Program-made: the position numbers and the translations under genes
The notes under the pieces: model-generated
Databases searched by the model: none
Told to the model about the DNA's origin: nothing
Seen by the model: the letters and a program-made list of their open reading frames with translations, nothing else
Assembly: GCA_910591455.2 (NCBI GenBank)
Contig: OU342823.1
Span: 18,499,219-18,563,218, forward strand
Source: Pholis gunnellus
Lineage: Eukaryota > Chordata > Actinopteri > Perciformes > Pholidae
Length of the DNA: 64,000 bases
Reading direction: 5' to 3'
Shown: in pieces, positions 50,727 to 61,985 of the stretch
How the letters are laid out: each line of letters opens with the position of its first letter
Numbering within the stretch: the stretch's first letter is position 1

Positions 50727-52281
50727 GAACAGTAACAAGTTTCAGTTGTCACGTTAACACACCCATCTGGAAGTGTTTGTACAGACATGCATTCAAAAGT
50801 CATTGCAAGTCAGTGGATCTGGTTCATCACGCTGTTGGAATTTCGCAACTACATTATTAAAGGAGAAAGGCGTGGGTTCAGGTTTACCTTTGTAATGGGC
50901 ACAAGTTCTCTTCATAATGTATTCTTAATGAAAGAAGAGGCATCTTCCAAGAAATATTAAAAACATCCGTAAATGATTCAGACCCATAAATGTATAAGAG
51001 GTGAGAGGGTTTGGGCCAGATTTTGCGATGGAAAATGTTGACCTCATTGTCTTGCAGAGTGGGTGTGGCAGGAGAAAGTGTTTGGACATGCATATATTAC
51101 TCATTCTGTCTCCCAGCGTCAGCAGGGATCTGTTCTATTCTGCCTCGGATTACAGGGAGAGGAGTAGTTCCTCTGTGTTGTAAGACCACAAAAATGATCA
51201 GCACAGTGAAGCGACAAAGCCTGTAACTTTTTCCTACTTTCAGACTTTCACAAACAAAACAGAGACGTGTGATATTGTAACTTTAAGTTCATTTTGCTGT
51301 TATTAGAGAGCTGCAGGGATGACACAATTCTTTTAGGCCAATCCGGAAGTTAGCGTCTCAACGGTTCCCTCACAATAAGCCGACGGGAGTTTTCCTTTGT
51401 GTTTTAGCATATTGCAGAAAAAAAAGCTCGTGGCAAACGAATGTTTGTGATACTTACATGTTTGGTTCAGCAAGATAATCTTCACAAATGAACAACAACT
51501 ACATGATTTTTGAGGCATGACCACAATCACCAGATGTAAAAAGCTAACGTCAGGCTCCAAACAAACTACGCCACGGTCACATGACTTCACATCACCACCA
51601 CTAAGATAAAAGAGGACGAGTGTTCTAGTGATGACGTTTAGTGGTCTAATTTAGCCACTTGTTAGGAACAACTTTTTTTCGAGATAAAAGCTTCAAAATT
51701 CTCGAGACGGGTATTCACTGACTTATTATATCTCATAGAACAAAACATTAAAATCTCTTCAGCTTGTGTTGACAGCAGGCCTTATTTCAGGCATTTAACC
51801 AAAAACATATTTAAAAAAACCTATTGTCTTCTAAACGAGAGACCCGACAATCTCAGGTTTAAACTTCTAAACATATGTTCTCATACTTTGGGAACATTTC
51901 TGAATGACTATAACTTTTACAGCGTGGAATTGCGACTCTTACGACTGAGGGAATTAGACAACTTGAAGACTGGAGTGACTCCAGAATAAAAAATGTGTAT
52001 TAAGACTGCGGGACGTCGGGATGTCGATGGAGTAACAATTCAGTCAGATGTGAAGTTGACGATGTGGGCAGTTGAGGATGAACATGCGATGGAATTTCAC
52101 TGGGAAGGGATTCTGACTCTGTTGTTAGCAGAAGAGCATAATCAGTTAATGTGTGTGTACATGCATGCCTTTGTTTGCATGTGTGACTCAGCATGAGGCT
52201 GTACAGCAGTTTATTTTCTCTGGCCAGTCGCCAGAGTCTTCAGATGCAGATAGTTCACCTATGCATCAATCTACCCTGCCC

Positions 52282-52312
<31 letters not shown>

Positions 52313-55300
52313 AAACATACACACTATCACCTTTACAGTGATCTTACTAATGAGAGAAACTACCATTTGCACCTCCAGGTCCTTTGCTTCACTGAGGCAG
52401 AGCAACCAAAGCCGGCGGAAGAAGAGCAGATGCAAACGCAGTCGCCGAAGCAGTCGCAGATGCAGTCGCAGATGCAGATGCGGATGCAGTTGCGGACGCA
52501 GATACAGCACACCAGCAGACTGCCTCAGTATCTGGTCAAGGTGGTAACAAAGCCAAAATTAAAGGCATAATTAATGATTAGGCTTAGTGGTGTCATCGGG
52601 TGAGGAAAACTGAGATTTTGGTATTCACACTTTCACAATTTCCCACTGCTTTGCTCGTGCTGCATCTTTTAAAACATAATTTGGAAATATGAAGTGTACA
52701 GTGAAGCTTTAAAAAGCAAAGCAAGCTGAGTTATGAACAGATGGCAAATTTGGTGTCTTGACAAAACAACAAAAGCACTCCATCCTAAAATGTCTTTGGT
52801 CCACTTTAAATAAGACGGTGTAAAACAACATACTAGTGAGCAAATGGGTGTGTAACTGTGAAAAAAAACCGTCCCCATGGATTACTTATTATTTCACAAT
52901 AATGTTCATGATGTGATGGCTTTTCTTTGGTCTGTTTTTTCCATATTCTTTCCAAAAGGTGCTGTGGGTCTCATAAAGAGAAATTAAACTTCTGAAAATT
53001 TCCGGGTCGTGGGAGGTTTTGCTGAAAGTCATTCTAATTACAGTAAATGATGAGAACAATAACACCAAAATCATCCATTATATATTCCCTTCACTGGGAA
53101 GCATTCCATGCTGGCACATGGAAGCAATTGCCAATACAGTAGCATTGCCTACAGCATGGATTCATGACATGTATTAAAGGTGCTAAAAGTTGTATTTCCT
53201 GCCTTGGTATCGTTTAAACACCCAACACGATGTTTGCAAAGCTGTAGTATGGAGCACCAGGGTTAATGATGATGTTGGTGTCTATTCTCATTATTTAAGA
53301 GGTAAGCTGACCACGAGGTCGATGGTCCATATTAGCATAATACACAGTTGTCTTGCATCTATCACTGGCTCAGTGTATCTTTGTAACACGCAGGTCTTCT
53401 CTGGCTGTTCGCAGTGCCTGAAACCCGAGGATGGTAAAGACGATGTCCATGCTAGTTTTTCCCAACTGCTGAGTGAGCTCAACAAGAAGGACGCTCCATA
53501 TGCCCTCAGCCTTGCCAACAGGCTGTATGGGGAGCAGTCCTACCAGTTTGTCAAGGTGTGTGTATGTGAGCCTGTTTTGCTCAGCATGAGCTAATTAATT
53601 GGTAATAAAGTGAACTGCAACTCTGTAAATGTGCACCCTAATTTCTCGTTAGCTGGATTTTTGCTTCTCGAGGTTCAACACATCCAATTGCTAACTGTAT
53701 GAGACAATGGACCCTTTGCTAAGCCCCGCCCCCTCTGCTATTCCGTCAAGCTGTCAGAGCTGCCATAGAGCCCACACTGTCACTAACTGCACTCACTGAG
53801 TAAATATCAACAATTATTTTGGAGAAAAAAAGCTATCTCAGAGGGAATGAGAATAATTGTGGTGCGAGTGTTCAAATGTGCTGTTTTTGCTTCCAGGATT
53901 TCTTATCAGAAACCAGAAAGCACTACAACGCTGAGCTGGAGTCTGTGGACTTCAAAAGCAACGCAGAGGACGCCAGGGTCAACATCAACAGCTGGGTGGA
54001 GAAGGAGACGCAAGGTAGATCTCACACACACTCATCAGTACATTACATAGACTGGGAACCCTTTCAAGAGTACATGATACTGTAGGTGTACACCCGGGTT
54101 CTTTGATCCATCTTTACTTTACGTTGTGTCCTTCTATGGGTTATGTAATATTTATTTTCTTTTTAATTAAAAAGAAAAATCTACCTGATTTTATATTTGA
54201 GCCTTCTGTTCCTTTTTTAGTGCATCTCTTCTTCTTCTTCTTCTTCTTCTTCAAGTAGTGTTCGTACTTCTAGAAGTTGTGGTGGAAGATGAAATACAAT
54301 GTTCCTGAGCTCTGGATAAAAACATTACTAGTCTGTGTCTCTGTCTTAATGATGTCTTTTCTCAACACTGACCACCAGAAAAAATCAAGGACTTGCTGAA
54401 GAAGGATATAGTGGACAGCGCGACCAGGCTGGTCTTGGTCAATGCCATCTACTTCAAAGGCAACTGGGACAAAAAGTTCGAGGAGGATTCTACCGTTGAT
54501 GCTCAGTTTAAAATCAACAAGGTAACGCTGCACAAAGTCTGAAGAAAAGGAATTAGCGTGTCTTGCAAAATTTCTTGAGATTACAAAATGTTAAGACATC
54601 AGGCTTCCATTGTAATAATTAAAGTGTCTATTTAGAACTATGATATCAGAAGTATCATAAACTGGACCTTTTGATGTGATGATAACGAGGGATGGGTACC
54701 AACACCCGCTGTTAAAAGGGCCCCGGTGCTAAATTCTAAAAGACCAGAGTATTGATAAGCTCCCACCTTATTAGTTCTTTATCGGTACTTTTCAACGTTT
54801 TGGAAAAAGAACCAATTAGAGTATCGATAAAGAACCGAACCATGAAGAGTATCACTAAGAGTTGTATCGATAAAATCCTAATGACACCCATTCCTAATGA
54901 TTACTCCACAAGAAAAGGTCTTCTTCTGTTTGCTGCTTTCTTTAGAATGACACAAAGTCGGTGAAGATGATGCGCCAGAAAAGTAAATTCCCTCTCTCCT
55001 CCATTCCTGAGGCCAACTGCCAGGTAATGTCCGTGTTTTTCAACAGTGTGGTTTCTCCCATGTCTGTTTGTCTGCTATGCAATCTGATATGTTGGTGATT
55101 TGAGAACCGATCTCAAGAAAATACTGTGAACAGATTTACCACAATTGGTTCCATTTTAACTAATAACTAATCAGATTATCTTCAAATGAAATGAAAAGAA
55201 AAACATAATGTGTTTGGACAGATCCTAGAGATGCCCTATGAAGGGGAGGAGCTAAGCATGCTCATCTTCCTGCCCGATGAGATAGAGGACGACACAACAG

Positions 55301-55886
55301 GCTTGGAGAAGGTGGGACACATATACACACACAAAAAACAATATTAAACAGACCGATTAATAATTTATATTGCACCCACACTAGCTGGAGAGGGAGCTGA
55401 CCTATGAGAAATTTGCGGAGTGGACTCGTTCAGACATGATGGGTCAAACTGAGGTTGAGGTGAAGCTGCCTCGCTTCAAGATGGAGGAGACGTATAACTT
55501 GAAAGATGTTCTGACCAGCATGGGCATGGTGGACGCTTTTGATGTCACAAAGAGTGACTTTTCCGGTGAGAAACACACCATGAATGTATAAGCTGCATAA
55601 TTATTCTAAGAGCACAGCATATCAGAACAGACAAAGCAATGGACTCTCTCCTGTAACAGGCATGTCCCCAGCAAACGACCTGGTGCTGTCACATGTCGTC
55701 CACAAGGCTTTCGTGGAGGTCAACGAGGAGGGGACGGAGGCTGCTGCTGCCACTGCTGCTATCCTGACGGAACGCTCTATATTGATTCCTGCCACATTCA
55801 TCGCAGACCACCCCTTCCTCTTCTTCATCCGACACAACCCCACCAAGTCCGTTCTCTTTGCGGGCCGATACTGCTCCCCCGAGTGA
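50479..55886 (+). CDS. Leukocyte elastase inhibitor-like clade B serpin, copy 1 (9 coding exons, 440 aa)
   Basis: SERPINB1-like intracellular serine-protease inhibitor acting by suicide trapping. Exons: 50479-50661, 52379-52540, 53415-53555, 53897-54014, 54379-54521, 54946-55023, 55222-55311, 55385-55565, 55660-55886; phases join, 1,323 nt. There is no signal peptide (MTTSTSSKTSKANTTFSLAL), as expected for clade B. Family landmarks: NIFYSPFSISSALAMVMLGT, APYALSLANRLYGEQSYQF, LVLVNAIYFKGNWDKKF, VEVKLPRFKMEETYNL, FVEVNEEGTEAAAATAA, ADHPFLFFIRHNP, FAGRYCSPE. The hinge EEGTEAAAATAA is of the inhibitory type. Aligned with human SERPINB1, whose loop has the same length, the predicted P1-P1' bond is Arg-Ser (LTE-R-S-ILIP), suggesting trypsin-like targets. 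Exon 2 adds a Gln/Met-rich CD loop, making the protein about 60 residues longer than human SERPINB1. Confidence 0.95.
50664..50724. repeat. (CA)n microsatellite at a serpin splice donor (copy 1)
   Basis: Starts right after the exon 1 donor GAG|gtacac, so the intron begins GTACACACAC. The same arrangement occurs in copy 2 (59174-59213). Confidence 0.95.
52282..52306. repeat. (CA)n microsatellite in serpin copy 1 intron
   Basis: Short tract about 70 bp upstream of the CD-loop exon; a shorter equivalent lies at 59724-59743 in copy 2. Confidence 0.9.
54227..54253. repeat. (TTC)n repeat in serpin copy 1 intron
   Basis: About nine TTC units in intron 4. The copy 2 equivalent (61945-61984) is longer, about thirteen units. 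Confidence 0.92.
54685..54870. mobile_element. Probable DNA-transposon remnant in serpin copy 1 intron 5
   Basis: GGGATGGGTACCAACACCC, GTATTGATAAG, TTCTTTATCGGTACTTTTCA and GAGTATCGATAAAGAACCG... form a partly self-complementary block resembling a widespread fish non-autonomous element. Copy 2 has a different insert at the corresponding position. Confidence 0.5.
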
Positions 55887-56410
55887 GAACTACTGTACGC
55901 CCTGCAGACATGTAAAGGAACCTGACCCCATTCTACGTGAGAACGAGAGCCACAGATGAAAAAGAAAAAAATACATATTTTTGATCATTTGCATCTTTGT
56001 CTTTGTGGTCGTATCCTGTCTCTTTGTTATTCTGGGTCTCGTTTTTTGTTCATTTCGCAACTCTTTGGATGTTTAGTGTCTCTTTTTGATAGTTTTGTGT
56101 CACTTTTTGGTCCTTTTATGTCCATTTGTGAGTTCTCAACAAATATTCTAGCAGAAACTTCAAACGGCTCTGTGCCCAGTAGCCTTCTTCACTAATCCGT
56201 CCATGCCTGTAGAGCACAGTGATTCAGCGAGGGGAGGGATATATCTATTGAAGCTACTATATGATGCTTATAGGTGTTGCTGGAAGAAATGGAGAATCAC
56301 TGCTCTAGAATGTGTCTGTAAATTCTCATCATTGTTCCTGTCCAATATTTTCAAGACCTGGATTTAGCTAGAGAGCCTTTGAAAAGAAACTGCGGTATGG
56401 TACTAGATCA

Positions 56411-56416
56411 AATAAA
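56411..56416 (+). terminator. Candidate poly(A) signal of serpin copy 1
   Basis: AATAAA in GATCAAATAAAAGTTC, about 525 bp after the TGA stop. The equivalent for copy 2 lies beyond the window end. Confidence 0.5.
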
Positions 56417-56439
56417 AGTTCATATTTGAGTCTGTGTTT

Positions 56440-58484
56440 GTCCACCTTCTGTTTGTCATCCTGCACAAATACTTTCTATCTGTGATCCACGTCCTTCTCA
56501 CTGCACCTTTTACATTCCATTACATCCTCTCATCCATTCATCTGTCAAGAAATGGAAAGTTTTGCAGTTGTTTTCACAAGTCTGTTCTCTGCAGGTGTGT
56601 AGCACCTCTAGTTCTAAGCAATGATAGCAATAGAGACACTAACAGCTCACTAGGTTCGGGGAGCGGTATGCCTTGAATAACTCACGAGAGGAGTTGGTAT
56701 TGAGCTGAACTGCTGACAGTTTTATTGCCTTACAGCAATAACAAAACTTGTACAACACTGCACTTTGTATACAGAACATTTAAATAAAAATAGAGCTTGT
56801 TAGAGTATCAAATAAAATAGAAAACAAAAACAAAGAATAAGTCCCATTTGAGTGGAAATCTTCAAAGAATGCTCCTTTAAATGAAGGAGTTTTTGATTCA
56901 AAGAGTTCAGTTCCTTGTCTTTGTGTGTGTACGAGTCATCGTATACATCGTGTAGTGTGTACGTGTTCTTATCTGGTGTCTCAATGATCAAATGAAGCTT
57001 GTCAGACATCTTCTGTGGGCAGATTCTTATATCCATCTGGTCAATGGATTGGATGATATACCGGTACAATAGCGTTATGAGGGACACTATGACATTTAGT
57101 TTTCACTAGCATTAACTGATTACAAACTACAACACTCTATAGGGACTGATATTATTGTTTAGAAATACTAGAGAGATATATTAATGCAAAGAATAGAGAG
57201 ATGTCGATAGCTATTTCTTGTATTTTTAGAATTCGCTCGTACATTCTGTAACCTGCACTTACAATTTCACTCCGTGCATCATTTACTTTGAGCTAAACTC
57301 CTTAGCTATAACTCTGGCTGTCGTTGACGAGAGACGTTACTTGGCAGAGTGAGAAAGCCAGCGCAGCAGCCTCCCCAAGGTCCTAGTGCCCGGGTTTTAT
57401 ATCGTTAAGTATGATGATAGGCTATTGGATTGTAATTTGAAGGGGGAGAAAACATACAAACCAGAACATGAACACGCACATATGTAGCATGTCAGAGTTA
57501 TAAATAACTTGTCCATGTGAGAAACAATAGTTTAATTTAATGACATCACCAAAATAAAAAAGTTTTTTTTTTTAAAGCCAATAATGCCAAATTATTTGGG
57601 GGGGCTGAAGAACATTTTAGGGGGGCTCACTTAGCAAGGCCTAACGACGCCCGTGGTACTACAGCATCAAACATATGATCAAACATCTGCAAGCAAAACC
57701 AGGGATCTTGTATTTCCAGAACTATTTATCACATAATTATTGTCTACAAAACACATTCTAACTGCCCCACCTCTAACCCATAGTGTCACGGCACAGGTAG
57801 TTCTAGAGAAAGTATTTGTTGTTACTTCCAGGAAAATGAAGCCTTCATACTGGCACACTCCAAATAGAGATTAAGAAAAAGAATATTCAAACAGAAAACA
57901 CAAGATCACAATGTGCTTTCTCTCTTAAACTGGTTGACTCGTTTTGACACAGGGAATAAAGTAATGTAAATAAATAAGTCCAAGATGAAGGTTTAGTTTT
58001 CCTCAGTAATATTAATTAAAAACCCTGTGTTTATTAGTACAGTAATAATAGTTACTCTATAGGAATTATAATTATACAGCAATAACTTTAGAACAAATGA
58101 GAAGGCGGAAAGCTATTTTCTCCGTACGGCTTCTGTACAATGAGACGTGAGCGTGAAGACTTATTCACATCCATGGGCTTGTTAAAAGAAGGCTGCGACA
58201 CGTTCTTGAGCCGCGCGGTATGACACATGCGCATTGTAGCAGAGGCTGCGACGTCGGTCGGCACTTGGTGCCCGTACAGGTGCTCTTTTGTTGCACTCCG
58301 CCTGACAATATTCTTTAGGTAGGCTCGTGCGCCAGCTAATGAGCCTGTCAGCAAGTGCAGACCAGACTTCACTGCGCATGTGTTGTACCGCAGTGATATG
58401 ACGCGTGACAGCTCCTCACTTTACTATCCTTGATGAGAATGCGGAAGCTAATTGAGCAAGGTTTTTGGGGCGTGTCAGTCAGAA
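56440..58484. other. Spacer between the serpin copies, with a compact unexplained unit
   Basis: On the minus strand a TATA-like GATATAAAACCC is at about 57395-57401, an open frame of 95 codons at 56800-57087 ends in a hydrophobic stretch (GLILCFCFLFYLIL), and AATAAA occurs near 56,720. A G-rich segment at 57,590-57,640 (GGGGGGGCTGAAGAACATTT) resembles a dispersed fish repeat. Overlapping minus frames at 58088-58379 are unrecognised. This could be retroelement debris; no gene is claimed. Confidence 0.35.
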
Positions 58485-58575
58485 TAGGTGTGATTTCAAG
58501 ATACTTTCTCAAGCTGCAGCCAGACATACTTGAGCTTGGGTGTGTCAAATAAAATAACACTGATAGTTCAAACAG

Positions 58576-58639
58576 AACACGTCTTTCTTTCACTGAATCG
58601 TTCCCGATCACTTGTTGCCTTGAAGAAGAGTCTCTGTCA
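58576..58639 (+). other. Untranslated first exon of serpin copy 2
   Basis: Same block as in copy 1, ending CTCTGTCA|gtaagtac at 58639. The preceding intron-side sequence is shorter than in copy 1. Confidence 0.5.
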
Positions 58640-58989
58640 GTAAGTACAGGATGTGCCTTGTTGTCATTTTATTTTGATGAGAAAAGATTACCCTGTTTTA
58701 GTAACAGTTCATGACTTTTGCCCTAGTTTTTAAAGGTAACAGTAGTCGAGCGGTGACGAGCAATATCTGTGTGATTTTTACTGGGTTAAAGATTATGGGA
58801 AAGGAAGAATGAGGATTTGTCTACAGAAATATTCTTGTGGCTGGAAAAAAGTGGATAAAAGTGATTTGTGTTTTGCATAATCAGGGAAACAGATCCAAGC
58901 AGGAGAGTGCAAGTTTTTCAGATAAAAGATATGCTACGGTTTATAGTGCGATGAGAAATGAGTAATGCTCCTGCTCTGTAACAGACACA

Positions 58990-61954
58990 ATGACGACATC
59001 CACCTCATCCAAGACATCCAAGGCCAACACCACCTTCTCTCTGGCCTTGTTCAAAAAGCTGAGTGATGAGGACAAGACAGCGAATATCTTCTACTCCCCT
59101 TTCAGCATCTCTTCAGCCCTGGCTATGGTGATGCTGGGGACCGCGGGCAACACAGCCACGCAGATGTCAGAGGTACACACACACACACACACACATACAC
59201 ACACACACACACAATGAACAGTAAAAAGTTTCAGTTCTCACGTTAACACGCCCATCTGGAAGTGTTTGTACAGGCATGCCTTCAAAAGTCATTGCAAGTC
59301 AGTGGATCTGGTTCATCACGCTGTTTGAATTCCCCAACCAAATGATTAAAGGAGAAAGGCGTGGGTTCAGGTTTACCTTTGTAATGGGCACAAGTTCTCT
59401 TCATAATGTCTTCTTAATGAAAGAAGGGGCATCTTCCAAGAAATATTAAAAACACGAGTAAATGATTCAGACCCAGAAATGTATAAGAGATGAGAGGGTT
59501 TTGGCCAGATTTTGCGATGGAAAACTTTGACCTCAATGTCTTGCAGAGTGGGTGTGGCATTTCACTGGGAAGGGATTCTGACTTTGTGGTTAATATGTGT
59601 GTACATGCATGCCCTGGTTTGTATGTGCGACTCAGCATGAGGCTGTAGACAGGTTTATTTTCTCTGGCCAGTCGCCAGAGTCTTCAGATGCAGATAGTTC
59701 ACCTATGCATCATTCTGCCCTGCCACACACACACACACACACACTATCACCTTTACAGTGATCTTACTAATGAGAGAAACTACCATTTGCACCTCCAGGT
59801 CCTTTGCTTCACTGAGGCAGAGCAACCGAAGCAGGCGGAAGAAGAGCAGATGCAAACGCAGTCGCCGAAGCAGTCGCAGATGCAGTCGCAGATGCAGACG
59901 CGGATGCAGTTGCGGACGCAGATACAGCGCACCAGCAGACTGCCTCAGTATCTGGTCAAGGTGGTAACAAAGCAAAAATTAAAGGCATAATTAATGATTA
60001 GGCTTAGTGGTGTCATGAGATTTTGGTATTCACACTTCATTTCCCACTGCTTTGCTCGATAATCTTATCGTGCTGCATCTTTTAAAACATAATTTGGAAA
60101 TATGAAGTTTACAGTGAAGCTTTAAAAAGCAAAACAAGCTGAGTTCTGGTCTGTTTTTGCCTTTTTCCATATTCTTTCCAAAAGGTGCTATGGAAAGAGA
60201 AATTAAACTTCTGAAAACTTCCGGGTCGTGGGAGGTTTTGCTGAAAGTCATTCTAATTACAGTAAATGATGAGAACAATAACACCAAAATCATCCATTAT
60301 TTATTCCCTTCACTGGGCAGCATTCCATGCTGGCACAGACAAATTGAGAGACAATTGGCAATACAGTAGCATTGTCGAAAACAAAATAACTGACTATAAT
60401 ATTTGGCCTACAGCATGTATTAAAGGTGCTAAAAGTTGTATTTCCTGCCTTGGTATTGTTTAAACACCCAACACGGTGTTTGCAAAGCTGTAGTATGGAG
60501 CACCAGGGTTAATGATGATGTTGGTGTCTATTCTCATTATTTAAGAGGTAAGCTGACCACGAGGTCAATGGTCCTTATTAGCATAATACACAGTTGTCTT
60601 GCATCTATCACTGGTTCAGTGTATCTTTGTAACACGCATGCCTTCTCTGGCTGTCCGCAGTGCCTGAAACCCGAGGATGGTAAAGACGATGTCCACGCTA
60701 GCTTTTCCCAACTGCTGAGTGAGCTCAACAAGAAAGACGCTCCGTATGCCCTCAGTCTTGCCAACAGGCTGTATGGGGAGCAGTCCTACCAGTTTGTCAA
60801 GGTATGTGTATGTGAGCCTGTTTTCCTCAGCCTGAGTCAATTATTTGGTAATAAAGTGAACTGCAACCCTGTAAATGTGCACCCTAATTTCTCATTAGCA
60901 ATTGGATGTGTTGAACCTCGAGAAGCAAGGATTCAGCTAACTGTATGAGACAATGGACCCTTTGCTAAGCCCCGCCCCCTCTGCTACTCCGTCAAGCTGT
61001 CAGAGCTGCCAAAGAGCCCACACTGTCACTAACTGCACTCACTGAGTAAATATCAACAATTATTATGGAGAAAAAAAGCTATCTCAGAGAGAAGCAGATG
61101 GAAGCCTAGAGACCACAGTGTTAAACTGAACCACCACATCACCTGGCGATCGAGACAGAAGACAATCATAATTAAGGAACTACCCTGTTTCTGTATAGCC
61201 AAGCCATTACATTACATTACGTTACAGTCATTTAGCAGATGCATTTATCCAAAGCGACTTACAATTCAGATTCTATCACAATTCTACACCGTAGGCACAG
61301 CTACAGGAGCAATTTTGGGGTTAAGTGTCTTGCTCAAGGACACATCAACATGCAACTACTGGAGCCTGAGCTGGGGATCGAACCAAGCATGTGTATATGT
61401 TCAGTTTCCAGCTCAACTCTCCGGGTAACGAGTATCTCTGCAACGTTTCACCATGACTAACTTGAAATCCGCAAAAACACCCTGAAAATGAAGAAGATCT
61501 GAAACGTTTGCATTAAATCTATATCTACGATTGGTTAATGTGAGTATCTAATTGTGGTGTGAGTGTTCAAATGTGCTGTTTTTGCTTCCAGGATTTCTTA
61601 TCAGAAATCAGAAAGCACTACAACGCTGAGCTGGAGTCTGTGGACTTCAAAACCAACGCAGAGGACGCCAGGGTCAACATCAATAGCTGGGTGGAGAAGG
61701 AGACGCAAGGTAGATCTCACACACTCATCAGTACATTACATAGACTGGGAACCCTTTCAAGAGTACATGATACTGTAGGTGTACACCCGGGTTTTGAGTT
61801 GATGTTTACAAGTTCTTTAACCCATCTTTACTTTACGTTTTGTGTCCTTCTATGGGTTATGTAATATTTATTTTGTTTTTAATTTAAAAAAAGATTCTAC
61901 CTGATTTTATATATGAGCCTTCTGTTCCTTGTTTTTCGTGCATCTCTTCTTCTT

Positions 61955-61985
<31 letters not shown>

